Source of the DNA: Cinclus cinclus | Lineage: Eukaryota > Chordata > Aves > Passeriformes > Cinclidae | Direction of reading: 5' to 3' | NCBI RefSeq assembly: GCF_963662255.1 | Contig: NW_026912169.1 | Coordinates: forward strand, 372,001 to 436,000 | DNA length: 64,000 nucleotides | Part shown: positions 10,731 to 22,401 of the stretch, piece by piece | Layout of the letters: every line of letters begins with the position of its first letter | Numbering within the stretch: the stretch's first letter is position 1 | Program-made: the position numbers and the translations under genes | The notes under the pieces: generated by a model | Seen by the model: only the letters and a program-made list of their open reading frames with translations | Database searches by the model: none | What the model was told of the DNA's origin: nothing

Positions 10731-12114
10731 ATCACACATGGAACAGGTCTGGCTGGCTTGGCCTCCCAGGGGCTACCTGACAGGTCTGGCTGCCCATGGA
10801 ATGTCCAGGGCTGCCTCTCATCAGTCTCTGGAGCACTGGGGCTCTGTGCCTTCCTTCCTAGGGAAAAGAACCGGCCTTCTTGTCCTTCCTGACCATGACC
10901 TAAATTGGAATTTGGCCTCCCAAATTCCATATATCCAAGGATTGCTCCCAGACAAAAGTAGCCAGGATAGACAGGTCAGGCTGGCCTGGTCCTGCGGTGA
11001 ATTTCTCAGACTATGAGCAGAATTGGTTTATTTGCCAACATCTTGGAGAAAGTCCAGAGATCTCCTGGGATGGGGTTTGGAGGCCTCAAGCACATGACCA
11101 CGATACAGGGACAAAGGAGCTCTGTGCTCAGTGGAGTGGAGGCTGAGGATGGTGGAGGAGAGCCCTGGGAGTGCCTGAAGGGTGGTTTCAGAGATGGTGG
11201 ATCCTTTTGACATGGCAGAAAACAGCCAGAGATAGAAAAGATTAATGCCAAGGGCCGCTGGGGAGGGCCAGACTGGACCCAAGGAGAAAGGAATTTCTCT
11301 GCCAGGACAGGGCTGTGGTGCAAGAAATCCCCCAGAAAGAGTGTGGAGCAGCCCAAGGCTTTGTGTGGCCAGGCAGAGGCAGGCAGGAGGCAGAGCTGGC
11401 AGCAAAGGAAGGGGCCAGCGAGGTGGGGCAGCCGGGGGCTGAGGACAGCCTGCAGGGACAGAGGGGCAGGGCATGGGCACCGTAGGACAGCCTGGGCTGC
11501 AGAGGGCACAGGGATGGGCAGCAGCTGAAAGGCCCTGCCAGAGCCAACTCCTGCAGCACTTTGGCCATGGCTGCTGGCCCCGGGAAGAGCCCTGAGCAAT
11601 GAGGGAGGGACAGGATCTGCCTTGCCAGGGACTGGGGCTCAGGCTTTGGCCTTTGCATTCCTGAAACACATCCAGGTGAGCTCAGCACCAGGGACACCTT
11701 TCTATTTCTTGTCCCCACCTGCCATCAGTGCCTCCAGGGTTCAATGATTTTGAAATTGGAGACTTTAAAAAGTCCACTTTATTGTTTAAGAACATTTTCA
11801 ATTTCATTTGTCTAAAATGGAGTTGCCATGAGCAAAGTGCACTTGTGTGGGGACCAGCAGGTCTGACTGCTCTGGGCACAGGGAGCCCAGTTTTCCCTCT
11901 GAGCTCCCCAGTGTGCAGGCTGAGAGCAATGCTGAAGATGAGGCAGCAAGACAAACCAGAGCTCAAAAATAAAGAAGCTGCGCCAAGATCCCCCCTAGGA
12001 AGAGAAGTCATATTGGTGAGATTCCCAAGAAATTAGACCAGAAATGACCAAGGGAAATCTGTCCCAGCTTGTCATTGCCTTCTTTCTACAGTCTCCAATG
12101 CCCGGAGTGAAGAA
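10731..12114. other. S1 stretch between LTR and OR, no gene recognised
   Basis: Contains the 5' flank of the OR frame. Two large overlapping minus-strand frames (11006-11599, 11028-11669) and others on the plus strand have low-complexity Pro/Ser/Leu composition and no domain. I treat them as chance frames. Confidence 0.5.
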
Positions 12115-13068
12115 ATGTCCAACAGCAGCTCCCGCAGCCACTTCCTCCTGCTGGCATTGGCAGACACGTGGCAGCTGCAGCTCCTGCACTTCTGCCTCTT
12201 CCTGGGCATCTCCCTGGCTGCCCTCCTGGCCAACGGCCTCATCATCAGCGCCGTAGCCTGCGGCCACCACCTGCACACCCCCATGTTCTTCTTCCTGCTC
12301 AACCTGGCCCTCAGCGACCTGGGCTCCACCTGCACCACTGTCCCCAAAGCCATGCACAATTCCCTCTGGGGCACCAGGCCCATCTCCTGTGCAGGATGTG
12401 CTGTACAGCTCTTTTGCTTGCTGTTCTTTACCACAGCAGAGTAGTATCTCCTGACCCTCGTGTGCTACAAGCACTACGTGTCCATCTGCACACCCCTGCA
12501 CTAGGGGATCCCCCAGGGCAGCAGAGCTTGTGCCCACATGGCAGCAGCTGCCTGGGCCAGTGGCTTTCTCCATGCTCTCATGCACACTCCCAGTCCATTT
12601 TCACTGCCCCTGTGCCGGGGCAATTCCCTGGGCCAATTCTTCTGTGAAATGCCCCAGATCCTCAAGTTCTCCTGCTCCAAATTCTACCCCAGGGAACTTG
12701 GCCTACTCATGGGTGGTACCTGTTTAGCATTTGCTTCTTCTGTATTCATTGTTTTCTCCTATGTGCAGATCTTCAGGGCCGTGCTGAGGATCCCCTCTGA
12801 GCAGGGATGGGATAAAGCCTTTTCCACCTGCCTCCCTCACCTGGCTGTGCTCTCCCTGTCCCTCAGCAATGTCATGTTTGCCGACCTGAAGCCCCCCTCC
12901 ATCTCCTGCCCATCCCTGCATCTGGCACTGTCACTTCTGTACTCAGTGCTGCCTCCAGCCCTGAACGCCCTCAGCTACAGCCTGAGGAACCAGGACCTGA
13001 AGGACACCCTGAGGACAATGATCACTGAGTGGTTTTCAGAAGCAATGAACTGTCATTCTTCTGCATAG
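12115..13068 (+). pseudogene. OR14-like olfactory receptor pseudogene, two nonsense codons
   Basis: A single-exon frame of 318 codons, the usual length for an olfactory receptor (a seven-helix odorant GPCR of the sensory cilium). Family marks in order: HTPMFFFLLNLALSD in helix 2, a degenerate VCYKHYVSIC in place of MAYDRYVAIC after helix 3, SYVQIFRAVLRIPSEQG and KAFSTCLPHL around helix 6, PALNALSYSLRNQ in helix 7. Two in-frame TAG codons at 12442-12444 and 12502-12504 sit where the family normally has Tyr. No frameshift is seen. The DRY-type motif is lost as well (KHY). The flanking text resembles the bird-expanded OR14 group. An acceptor-like TTTCTACAG lies just upstream (about 12084). Confidence 0.88.
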
Positions 13069-14552
13069 CTGTTACTAAGTTACTCATTAATGCCCACTTT
13101 GTGTCCCGTATTTTTGCTGCTGACACAGGTGTTACACTTCTGAGAACTTGCTCGCACCAAAATCTTGGACTGTTCAGGCAAATATTTCAGTATTTGCCTT
13201 TCTAGTGTGACCCAGAGACTGTAGAAATGGGGAGCTCTAGTACAGTAAGTGTGTGCTGAAACAACAGAAAGAACTCTGTGTTGTCTTGTTTGCCTGACAT
13301 CTTTCCTCCCTGACATCTCTGGAGCTGCAGGGTCGGTGCCTGTGGGCAGAGCAGGGGGAGAAGAGTCCCAGCAGAACAGCATTGCCAGGGAGCCCCAGGG
13401 CTTCTCCTGTGTAACCTCCTCTTCCTTCACTTCCACACTCCTCTTCAGAGCCCCTGTGCTGGTTTAAGGCCTCAGGGCTCTCTCAGCTTGGTCCCTGCCC
13501 TGCTGGGTGACTGTCCAGAGACTGCAGGCAAGGACAGGTTGTGGGCACTGCTGGGACAGAGCTGGGCTCTACAAGAGCATTTCCATGATGCAAGGGCATG
13601 TCCCCGGAGCAGGGCCAAAAAGCTTCAATCTTCTTCCCAATTTGTTCTCAAGGATGTGCCCAACACAGTGCCCTGGAGAGGAAACCAGCAGTGAAGAGGA
13701 AAACGTGGCAGTGTTCAGGGTGGAGGCCCCCAGGTGTGCCCTTGCAAAGGCAGCGCTGCTTCCAGCAGTGGCCTCTCAGCCCAGGTCACAGAGGTTGCTC
13801 TTCCCTCCATGGAGGGACATCAAGTGACCGGGTCAGGAGTCTGTGTTTGCAGAGCAAGGACAAGACACAGCCCTGAGCATCCTCTGCGTGGGGTGGGGGT
13901 GGGGATGACGATGACATAAACCCAGGGAGCACAAACACCTTCAGCTCTTCCTGGAGTTTCCAGAGAGTAAGGTCCCCTGGGAACTCCTGAATGCAGGGCT
14001 GGGATGAGCTCCTGTGCCCAGAGCTCCCCGTGTCCATCCCTCCAGCCGTGGGGCACCTGGGGCAGGGGCAGGGCAGGGTGACACCCGCAGGGCTGAGCTC
14101 CCTGCTAGGCTCTGGCAGCGGCAGCAGAGCCCAGGGAGCCGCTGCCCGTGCTGCAATGAACTGTCTGTGTGTGTGCCAGGGAAGGACTCGTGTCCCTGGA
14201 TGCCCCTGGGGCTGTGAGCAGGGCATGAGCCCAGCTCAGGGCTGGGCACCTGACAGAGCCCTGACATTGCTGGCTGTGCCCAGAAGAGAAGGCTTAGGAA
14301 AGGTGACCATGGTTAAACCTCTCTGTCCATCAAGTGACAGCCAAGTGTCTGTCACTGGCCCTCCTCAGTCAGACAACAGGAGAAAATAAGCTGAAAACCT
14401 GTGGGTCAACAGAAGGAGAGATTAATGGGCAGGGCAGGGCAGGGCAAGGAAATAAAAAGCAAAGGCCAAATGCAGAAGCAAAGAAAACCACAGGGAGGCA
14501 AGAATTCAGTAGATGTAGTGGTTGCTTTGGAAGACAAACGTATTAATAGAGA
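13069..14552. other. S1 stretch after OR to R edge, no gene recognised
   Basis: 3' flank of the OR pseudogene. A short GGGCA pentamer run lies at about 14427-14448 (shorter in S2, near 36985). Nothing else is recognised. Confidence 0.5.
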
Positions 14553-15051
14553 AAATTCAGAGACCATCTCACGCCCTTCCTTGCCCTCAGTGTATTGCTG
14601 CCCTTGACATCGCATGGAATGGGAGAGCCCTTGGGTCACCCCAGCCAAGCTGTCCCCTCCCTGTGCCCTAAGGAACACTTGCCCATCCCCAGCCCATTGG
14701 TTGGGGGTTGCAGAGACAGCCTGGGCAGAAGTCAGGGCAGGGTGGGCAGTGGCAGGGCAGAGCCAGGGGGGCAGCGAGATGGGAGTGTGCAGCCTGCAGG
14801 GGCACAGCAGCAGCTGTGGGACAGTGCAGGACAAGCTGTGCTGGACATGGCCAAGGGCCCTGGCAGGGCTTGCAGTGCCCAGGAGAAGCCAAGTCTTGGT
14901 GCCCTGGGGCACAGCAGCATCTGTGCCACCAAGGGCTGGGAGGAGACACCTTGTCCTGAGCCACTGGGGCCTCCTGGCACAGCCCCAGCAAGGCTGGGCA
15001 CTGTCACCCCCTTGTCCTGCCCTCAGCATCCTCCCCTGCCCCACACCCCGG

Positions 15052-15712
15052 TGGCCTCAGGGATCTGCTGGCATGAGTCCCTGGGGAGCCTTGGTCAGGA
15101 ATGGCCCTGGGGGGCTCCTGAATGCTTCCAGGGACTGCAGGTTTTTCAAAGGACCTTGGCCTTTGCTCTTGCCTTGGAGTCTCTGAGAGCTTCCTACAAT
15201 CCTGGTCTTCAATTATCTGCTCTAATGAGTCCCTTGAGATTCTTAGTCATTACCAACACTCAGTGGGGCTCATTAATGCTTCAGGGTACTCCAGATTTTT
15301 CAAGTACTAGGTGTTTCCCTTTTGATACCGACTCCAGGAGAGGTTTGTGCAATCATGACCTCCAATTATCTACTTTAAGGAGTCCCTTGATTGCTCTGTA
15401 TTGACACTAGGGGGGCGCTCATTAATGCTTTGAGATAACCAAGGTATTTTAGGGTACTTTGCATTTTCCTTCCCACACTGAGTCTCTGTGAGGATTTTGT
15501 GCAATCCTGGCCTCCAATTCCCTCCTGCAAGGAGCCCATGAGCAGCCTGTGCTGCAGCTGGACCTCAGTGGGACCCATTAATGCCTCCAGACCCTTTGCA
15601 TTCTTTTTTCTGACTTGGACTCCTGGAGAGGTTTCTGCAGTCTCCTCTCAGGCCCTGAGATTGTAGCATTGTGTGATGGATATTGCTCCGGGGTCTCTCC
15701 TAAGGAGGTCTG
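15052..15712 (-). repeat. 150-bp tandem repeat, R copy 2
   Basis: Same array reversed with the same number of units. Confidence 0.8.
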
Positions 15713-16031
15713 GCCTGCTCAGAGAAGCTGTGCCTTGAGGTTTGACCCGGTGTGGACAACTTTGCTGCACATTCCCCAACCGAATCCTGTCTGTCCTGAC
15801 TCAGCTGACACCCCTGCTTTGCTTGGAGAACTGGCTGCACACACCCTAAGAAGGGTTTTCCTATTTTTTTTTTCTACACCAACCTACAACAGTTTTGATT
15901 GCTCCAAAAAACGAAAAGTTCCCCACTGAAAACAGACACCCTCCTCAAGTGTGTGCCAAGCCCCAGGCAGCACCAAGACCATTCCAGAGCTGCCCTGCCC
16001 AGCTGTGAGGGTGGATTACCATCCCAAGGTG

Positions 16032-16637
16032 CCCTGGGCCATTGCAAGGGACTGTTGCCAGGGACACTGCACTGACCCCCACTAGTGGGTTTGGGTGCCA
16101 GGGCAACCCTCATCAGTTCAAGTTGCCTTGGAAACCACCCCAAGGAGCCATTTGTGCAGTCAGGTTCCATGGGCACTTGCATGCAGACCTGTTGGGTCCT
16201 CAGCTGCCATGGCAAGCCTGAGGACAAAGCTGTGCCGGGGCTGGTCCAGCTTCAGCTGCACTGACACTCATTGATGCAGTCAGGTGCCATGGCAACAGCC
16301 ACAGAGACCCCTTCCTCAGTTTGGTGCCACGGCAGCCAACGCCTGGAGCCATTGTGATGGCTGCTTGTCATGGAAACCTGCCCTGGGCCCCTTGCTCAGG
16401 GCTGCTGTCACTGCCCAGAGCCAGAGGGGATCCCTCGCTGGGGGCTTGTGCCATGGCCACCTGCCCTGTGCCGCGCTGGCTGGGCAGGCGCAGCGGGACC
16501 AGCAGCAAACCCCAGGGCCAGGGCCAAAGGCCAGCTCAGCCAGACAGAAAGGTCAGCTGGGCACTGTTTCCATGGCAAACCTCACTGGGACAGGACACCT
16601 GGGTCACCTGGCATGGCACTTGCCATGGAAACCCCTT
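16032..16637 (-). repeat. 41-bp minisatellite, R copy 2
   Basis: Same array reversed. Several single-base changes relative to copy 1 fall in filler (for example GCTTCAGCTGC near 16249 where copy 1 reads the complement of TGCAGTTCAAGC). Confidence 0.7.
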
Positions 16638-16978
16638 GTAGGGCCTGATGCCACGGACGCTGGCACCGAGACACTGCTGGGGTCGGGTGCTGAGCACAGG
16701 CTCCATCACACACAGATGGTTTTGCTCTTGCTGAGCTTGCACAGAGCCAAGGCCTTTCCTGCCCCTCGTCCAGCCACGCTGGGGAGGGGCTGGGGGTGCA
16801 GGGGAGCTTGGGAGGGGACACAGCCAGGACAGGTGACCCCAACTGACCCGGGGGAGATCCCGGACCATGGGACATCATGCTCAGCGTATAAAGTGGGGGG
16901 AAGAAGGCAGAAACCAGGGGACATTTGCAGTGGTGGCGTTTGTCTTCCCAGGTAACTCCTAGGCACGATGGGACTCAG

Positions 16979-17633
16979 TTTCACCAGTGGCCAGGGTCAG
17001 CACCAAAGACACAGACACCAGCTGAAGGAATTGTGTAATTTATGTAACGCAAAACTGCAAAGAATCACAACAGGAGAAGCTCAGCAATGCACCCAGACAT
17101 CACTCCCAAGAAGTGCCTGCAGTGATTAAGAAAGATCCATCAGCAGTTTCCCCCAGACTTTACCATCACCCAGATGCACACATCAGCTGGGGAAAGCTGT
17201 CACAGCCAAGGACTGCAGAGCCACTCCCGGACACTGGGAATTCCTGCAGGTGCCTCCAGCCACAGCTGAGGCTTCCAGCCCTGCTGAGAGAGGGCCCAGC
17301 TCTGATGGTGTTGAACAGAGAATCTGACAGCACTCCTAGTGCAGGAACATGGGTTTAAGTCTCCTGTTTGGTTCCTCCCAACGCCTGGCCAGGGTTCAAG
17401 GAGGAACCAAGGGAGTTCACTTGGACCAAACACCCCCAAACAAGGCCAGGTGGGACCTTGTTGGATTTCTAAACGCTGAAAGGTGAATCCTTGTATCACC
17501 AATGCACAGATACAGAGATCGTATTGCTAAAAATGCATCATTGATGAGCAGATAAAAATATAACATTTGCTTGGAAGGTGCATCTAGAATTCAGCTTTGG
17601 CTCAGGGCCTGATGTTCAGGCCTTGGTACTTCA
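16979..17633 (-). repeat. Inner LTR-like repeat in R copy 2
   Basis: Counterpart of 2979-3633 on the minus strand; its outer partner is 21013-21657 in the same orientation. Confidence 0.5.
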
Positions 17634-17732
17634 ACCAGTGCTTTGACCAAGGCATGAACTACAACCTCCATAACAATTCCTTCAATAATGGAGTCTTGGA
17701 TTTAGGTATGAGGCACAAAGGCATCACCTCTT

Positions 17733-17761
17733 GTTCTTCAATTAAGCATTAATTGAAGAAC
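17733..17761. other. Perfect hairpin, R copy 2
   Basis: Same 29-base hairpin (loop GCA on the plus strand), no arm mismatch. Confidence 0.85.
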
Positions 17762-19611
17762 AGTTCATTACTCAGAGCTGTAATTTGCAACTCTTTTAAA
17801 ACATGCCTAATTAGTTGCTCTTCTCTGTTGTTTCTCAAATCCCCACTTTCTCTTGAGACTGTGTCTCTCTTGAGACAAGTCTCAGTGCTCCATTTCCCAG
17901 CACAAAGTGTCACAACAACTCTAACATGGAATCATTACACACCAAGGGCTCACACTGCAATGTTTGCAGTGACTGCCACAAATGCATTTCACAGCAGCCT
18001 CCAATTTGGCAGGCATGAAGGCAATCTCAGCAAGAAGAATTTTCTTCTTTCTGCCACTCTTCTACTGCTCTTCCTATTGAGGTGATTCCTGATTGCTGCA
18101 CTTCAGACTCATCACTGATAGAAGTGCAACATTCCTGTCCCGTCATAGCCCAGGCTCCTCCTTGCCCAGCAAGCAGATGATCCAAGGCCATGAGGTTCTG
18201 TAGAGCCCCATTTGTGTTTGTTGGAGCTCACAGGATGTGCTACTGGATATTTGCACAGTATCCTTTTCTACTTCTTCAAATAATCCATGTAGCTCATTAA
18301 TGTGAACTCCATAGGACGAGGCAGTGCTCATGGGGCACAGGGTGAACCAGAGTCTTTGGCTTTCTGAGACCAAAGGCACTCTGTGGGGGGAAATGTTCTC
18401 TCGGCCCAAACTCTTCCTTCTGCTTGTTGCTGAAGTACCCCCAAGGGAGGCATCAACACTGCCTGAAAAACAGGACCCAAACACGTTGAGGGAAGCCTTT
18501 ACAGGCATTGTCTCTGCACATCCAGCAGGTCCCATTCCCAGTACCAAAGGTCTGATTTCCCATTTCCCACTGTGGGCTGCTGATGCATCCAGGGCTCCTC
18601 CCTGTGCTCCTCTTGTGTCCCCCGTGCCTTTGGGCCACAGCAGTTTCACAGTGGCCCTGCAGCTGGCAGTGCTCTAACACTGACCCTGACCAGCTCCAGC
18701 ACCCCAAGTTCTATGGACATTGGGAGTGATGGCAAAGCACAGAAATCCTTTCACACTGGGGCCTCTAACTCCAACAGGGTTCAGTTGCTACTGAAGGGAA
18801 ATCTTAGTGAACCCTGTGAAGCTGATCATTGTATTCCTTTTTTGCACAGCACAGTTTTCTTTAACTGTCCCTGCACTGACTCTGTTAGGAGTCAGAGCCC
18901 ATGGACAGAGCTCTGGCCACCCCACAGGGTGGGCCCTCCAAGGAACCCCCATTCCTCCCAACATTAGTTGAGGACATACCCAGCAATTACTTACATGGAG
19001 TATTTTGGCTACTAAGATCTTTACATTTTCAGAACAATTTCAGGACTAATCCCTGATGAAACTCTACAGGTGTTTCTGGCAAACAAAGATTCTGGCTGAC
19101 TCTCAAGACACAACTTACAGACATAAGCACTACTTTAGTGACAAGGTGACTCATTCTTTTTCCTCAGTCTCATCTGGGTTAGGAACAGTAATTCCACTGT
19201 CCATGCAGCTGGTGCCCATTTAATTCCAGAATAATGTCCCGAGGGACCTTTGCTGTTCAGCTTTCCCGCGCTGTCTGTGGGTAACAAGGCTTGCTGGGGT
19301 CCTTTCCCCTTTGGCTGGAGAGGTGCCGGGTCCCAGGCCCTGAGGGACCCCCAGGCTCCTGGCTGGAATTCGTCTGGAAGTGCCTCAGTGTCACATCAGC
19401 CTTCACATGGAGCCCCGTGGATCAGAGCATTTCCCAAACGGGACCCTTGGGGCAAACACGCAGATGTGGTCTGGCACGATCTCTAAAACAATATCCCAAA
19501 ACATCCACTTGTTCTCACATAGAGCACTTGGCTGCAGGGACATATTGCCAGGTTCCAGCATTCCAACAGTCTTGTCTTTCCCCAGAGCTGTTCCTGCAGC
19601 TGGCTTGGGAG

Positions 19612-19953
19612 GGCCACTTGGCCTCTCCACCCACACTTTGGCTCCATTATTAGGACTGCTGCATCCAAAGCCTTGATCTCCACAAACAGTGCTGATTTGA
19701 GCTGGATCTCCTTCCTTCACTGATGTTTCAAAAGCTGGAAGATCAATAATGGTGCTACTGTGCCACAGGGCTAAATCATCCAATCTTGTTCACTATTGCT
19801 GAAAAGGATTACTTTGATTTCTCCTTGACAATCTGCATCAATTCCTCTTCCCGTGACGTGAACCCTTTGCAAGGCCAAGCTCCAGTGAGCAGTTCCCCAA
19901 ACAAAGTGTCCTGGAGGAATCTGAACTCCTCTTTCCGTATTGATAACTCTCAT
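19612..19953 (-). pseudogene. Decayed dUTPase in R copy 2
   Basis: Same remnant with the same stop. It shares the variants TTTTGAAAC and CCCAAGCC with copy 1 against copies 3-5. Confidence 0.65.
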
Positions 19954-20524
19954 TTGCTTCTGATTTATCCTAATTAATTCCAGTGCATCACAGTCCAGCC
20001 CTGCAGCCTCTGGGGGGCCCTGTCAGGGGCCGTGGCACCCAGAACAATTTCCCAGGAAGTCCAAGTCTCACTGGCCATGGTTGTATTTGCAAACCGGGAG
20101 CAGCCATGCACATCCAGGGCCTTTCCATTTCCCAGTGGGCCCATTGCTAAGGGTAGGGAGCACATCTGGGAGTTGGCTTCTCCATCGGGACAGCTTCTCA
20201 GCTCCTCATTTTTTCAACTGCTCTTTTAACAAACATTCATCTGTCCAACCAATGCCGCAGCTTGTGGATAGCCTGCTGTATGAAAAACCCAGCAGTCTTA
20301 ATCACTGTGTTTTCCACACTAACAAAAAACACATTCCACATCACAGGGTCAGCAAACCCCATGAAAGCAGCCAATTTCATCCCTTCCTCCTGTATTCATT
20401 ATAAACAGTCTCACAAAGTTTGCCATGACGTTGATGTCCTTGTTAAAGCTTTTCTGTAGGGTATTCAGTGTTACATCCCTGAGCAACCAAAGCTAACACA
20501 TGAGTACTGTCAGCATTATTTCAC

Positions 20525-20550
20525 ATTATTATTATTATTATTATTATTTA
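20525..20550 (-). repeat. TAA microsatellite, R copy 2
   Basis: About eight units (ATT on the plus strand). Confidence 0.9.
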
Positions 20551-21012
20551 TATAAAAATAAAAATATGATTTCATGACATGTAAGATATGCGTACACATA
20601 TGTAGATATAACACAGTAACATTATTATATCACAAGCACAATGAAATTCAAGCTCAAGATTAAAACTTTTTCTGTGTCTCCATGTGGGAGTGTTCCAACA
20701 CAAATTGTTCCTTCTGTTGCTGCTGTTTCCAATATGCTCTTAACAAAATCCATCCTCATCCTCCCAAACCCACAAGTTCTTTTCCTTTTTCCATATGCAA
20801 TTTTGGGATGCATTTGAAGACACCCACTGGTTCATCCTCTTTTAACTCACGGCTCCACTGCTCCCACGGTGCTCTGACCTCAGCCCACTCCTGAGACACA
20901 CAACTCTAGGGAAGGGCTTTGCATCCAGCAATTTCCAACGGGACGGACTCCTTACATTTACATTTTTAATGTGACATTTTGTTGTGATCCAACTAGACTA
21001 CGCCTCTTTGCT

Positions 21013-21657
21013 TTTACCAGTGGGCAAGGTCAGCACCAAAGACACAGACACCAGCTGAAGGAATTGCCTAATTTTCTAAAGTTCAAAGCAGCAAAGAATC
21101 ACAGAAGGAGAAGCTCAGCAATGCACCCAGTCCTCACTCCCAAAAAGTGCCCGCAGTGATTAAGAAAGATCCATCAGCAGTTCCCCCCAGACTTTACCAT
21201 CACCCAGATGCACACATCAGCTGGGGGAAGCTGTCACAGCCAAGGACTGCAGAGCCACTCCCGGACACTGGGAATTCCTGCAGGTGCCTCCAGCCACAGC
21301 TGAGGCTTCCAGCCCCGCTGAGAGAGGGCCCAGCTCTGACAGTGCTGAAGAAACAAACTGACAGCGCTTCTAGTGCAGCAACATCTGGTTTCATTCTCCT
21401 CTTGGCTCACACCCAGAGCCTGGCCAGGGCTCAAGGAGGAACCCAAGGAGTTGGCTTTGACCAAACACACCCCAAACAAGGCCAGATGTTGGATTTCACG
21501 GCCTTGTTCGGCTTCTAAATACACAAAGGTCAATCCACCTTTCACTCATGAGTGCATACATCTATCACAGCACTCATGTCCGTGCATAGTCCCCTTTGGC
21601 TCAGGGCCTGGTGTTCAGCCCTCAGTCAGGGCCTCTTGTCCAGCCTTTGGTACTTCA
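21013..21657 (-). repeat. Outer LTR-like repeat in R copy 2
   Basis: Same family as 16979-17633, about 3.4 kb away in direct orientation, with the dUTPase remnant between. It lacks 54 bases (after 21590) relative to other R copies. Confidence 0.5.
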
Positions 21658-21671
21658 GGCATGCGATTTAC

Positions 21672-21760
21672 TGCTGGGCTTGACAGTGCTGGGTGAACAG
21701 CAGGACTGCATGAGCTCTGAGGTCTTTCCCAACTGGAAGGATTCTGTAATTCCAGGATTC
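21672..21760 (+). mobile_element. CR1 LINE 3' tail in R copy 2
   Basis: GGGCTTGACAGTGCTGGGT ... GAGGTCTTTCCCAACTGG ... GATTCTGTAATTC follows the well-known 3' end of bird CR1 elements. Only about 90 bases remain, 5'-truncated, immediately beside the outer LTR-like repeat. Confidence 0.75.
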
Positions 21761-22401
21761 CATCTGCTGCATTCAGCTAGGTCCATGTTAGCAGCATTCC
21801 TTGAGTCCAAAAGGCCCCTCTTGGTCAGCCCTTGTGGCCTAAGGCTCCAGCTCCTTTAGCTCCTGCTGCTAAGCTGCTCAGGCTGAACGAGAGGGCTCAG
21901 GGAGAAGAAGAATACAGCTCATGCAATTCCTTCTGGGACGCTGAGAGGGGAGGGTGTGGCACCAGGAGCATTGTTTGCTGTGGCCTCCTCTCTACCCTTC
22001 AGGCCCTTCAGTGCTTTGAAGCAGCCAAGAGCTTTCTTCAAGGGTGCAAGGAAGCAGCTGTTCCTGCTCCCAGCTCTGGTTCTTCCCACTCTCTGACCTT
22101 GACTGGTTTTGTCCCTCTGGCTGTGCCCTCTGCTCCCCCTGTGCTTGGTGGCTGCTGCCCAGGACTGTGGCACTGGCACACATCAAGGGCTCCAGCCCCT
22201 CCTTTCTCTGCCCTTGCAGCTGCCTGCTCACAGCAGCCTTTTCCACCTGGAAGCTCCCCATGGAGAGGGAGTCCCCACCTCTGTTCCCTGCACAACCTCC
22301 AGGATGCCAGCGCTGCCATCTCCAGTCCCTGCTGGCACTGAGGGCTCCCAGGTGCCCCAGGCTGCTGTGACACCACTGCACACGGCAGGAACAGTGCCAG
22401 G

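Larger units (their letters stand above)
6060..14552. other. Spacer S, copy 1 (provirus left, OR right)
   Basis: 8493 bases flanked by inverted R copies 1 and 2. It contains the minus-strand provirus (6060 to about 10730) and a plus-strand OR14-like pseudogene. The same sequence recurs reversed at 36878-45349. Both edges fall directly on the end of the R homology, with no spacer base left over. Confidence 0.93.
14553..22401 (-). repeat. R repeat copy 2 (minus, complete)
   Basis: Complete R unit of 7849 bases in reverse orientation. Its left edge is the junction with S1 (reverse complement of TCTGAATTT at 14553-14561). Its right edge is CAGTGCCAGG ending at 22401, where similarity to copy 3 stops. 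It is the right arm of the palindrome around S1 and the left arm of the palindrome around P1. It lacks 54 bases, after 21590, that copies 3, 4 and 5 carry within the outer LTR-like repeat. Confidence 0.94.

Noticed and set aside
12442..12504. Stop-codon readthrough rescuing the olfactory receptor
   Set aside because: Two stops close together plus loss of the DRY motif make function unlikely, and no readthrough context is evident.
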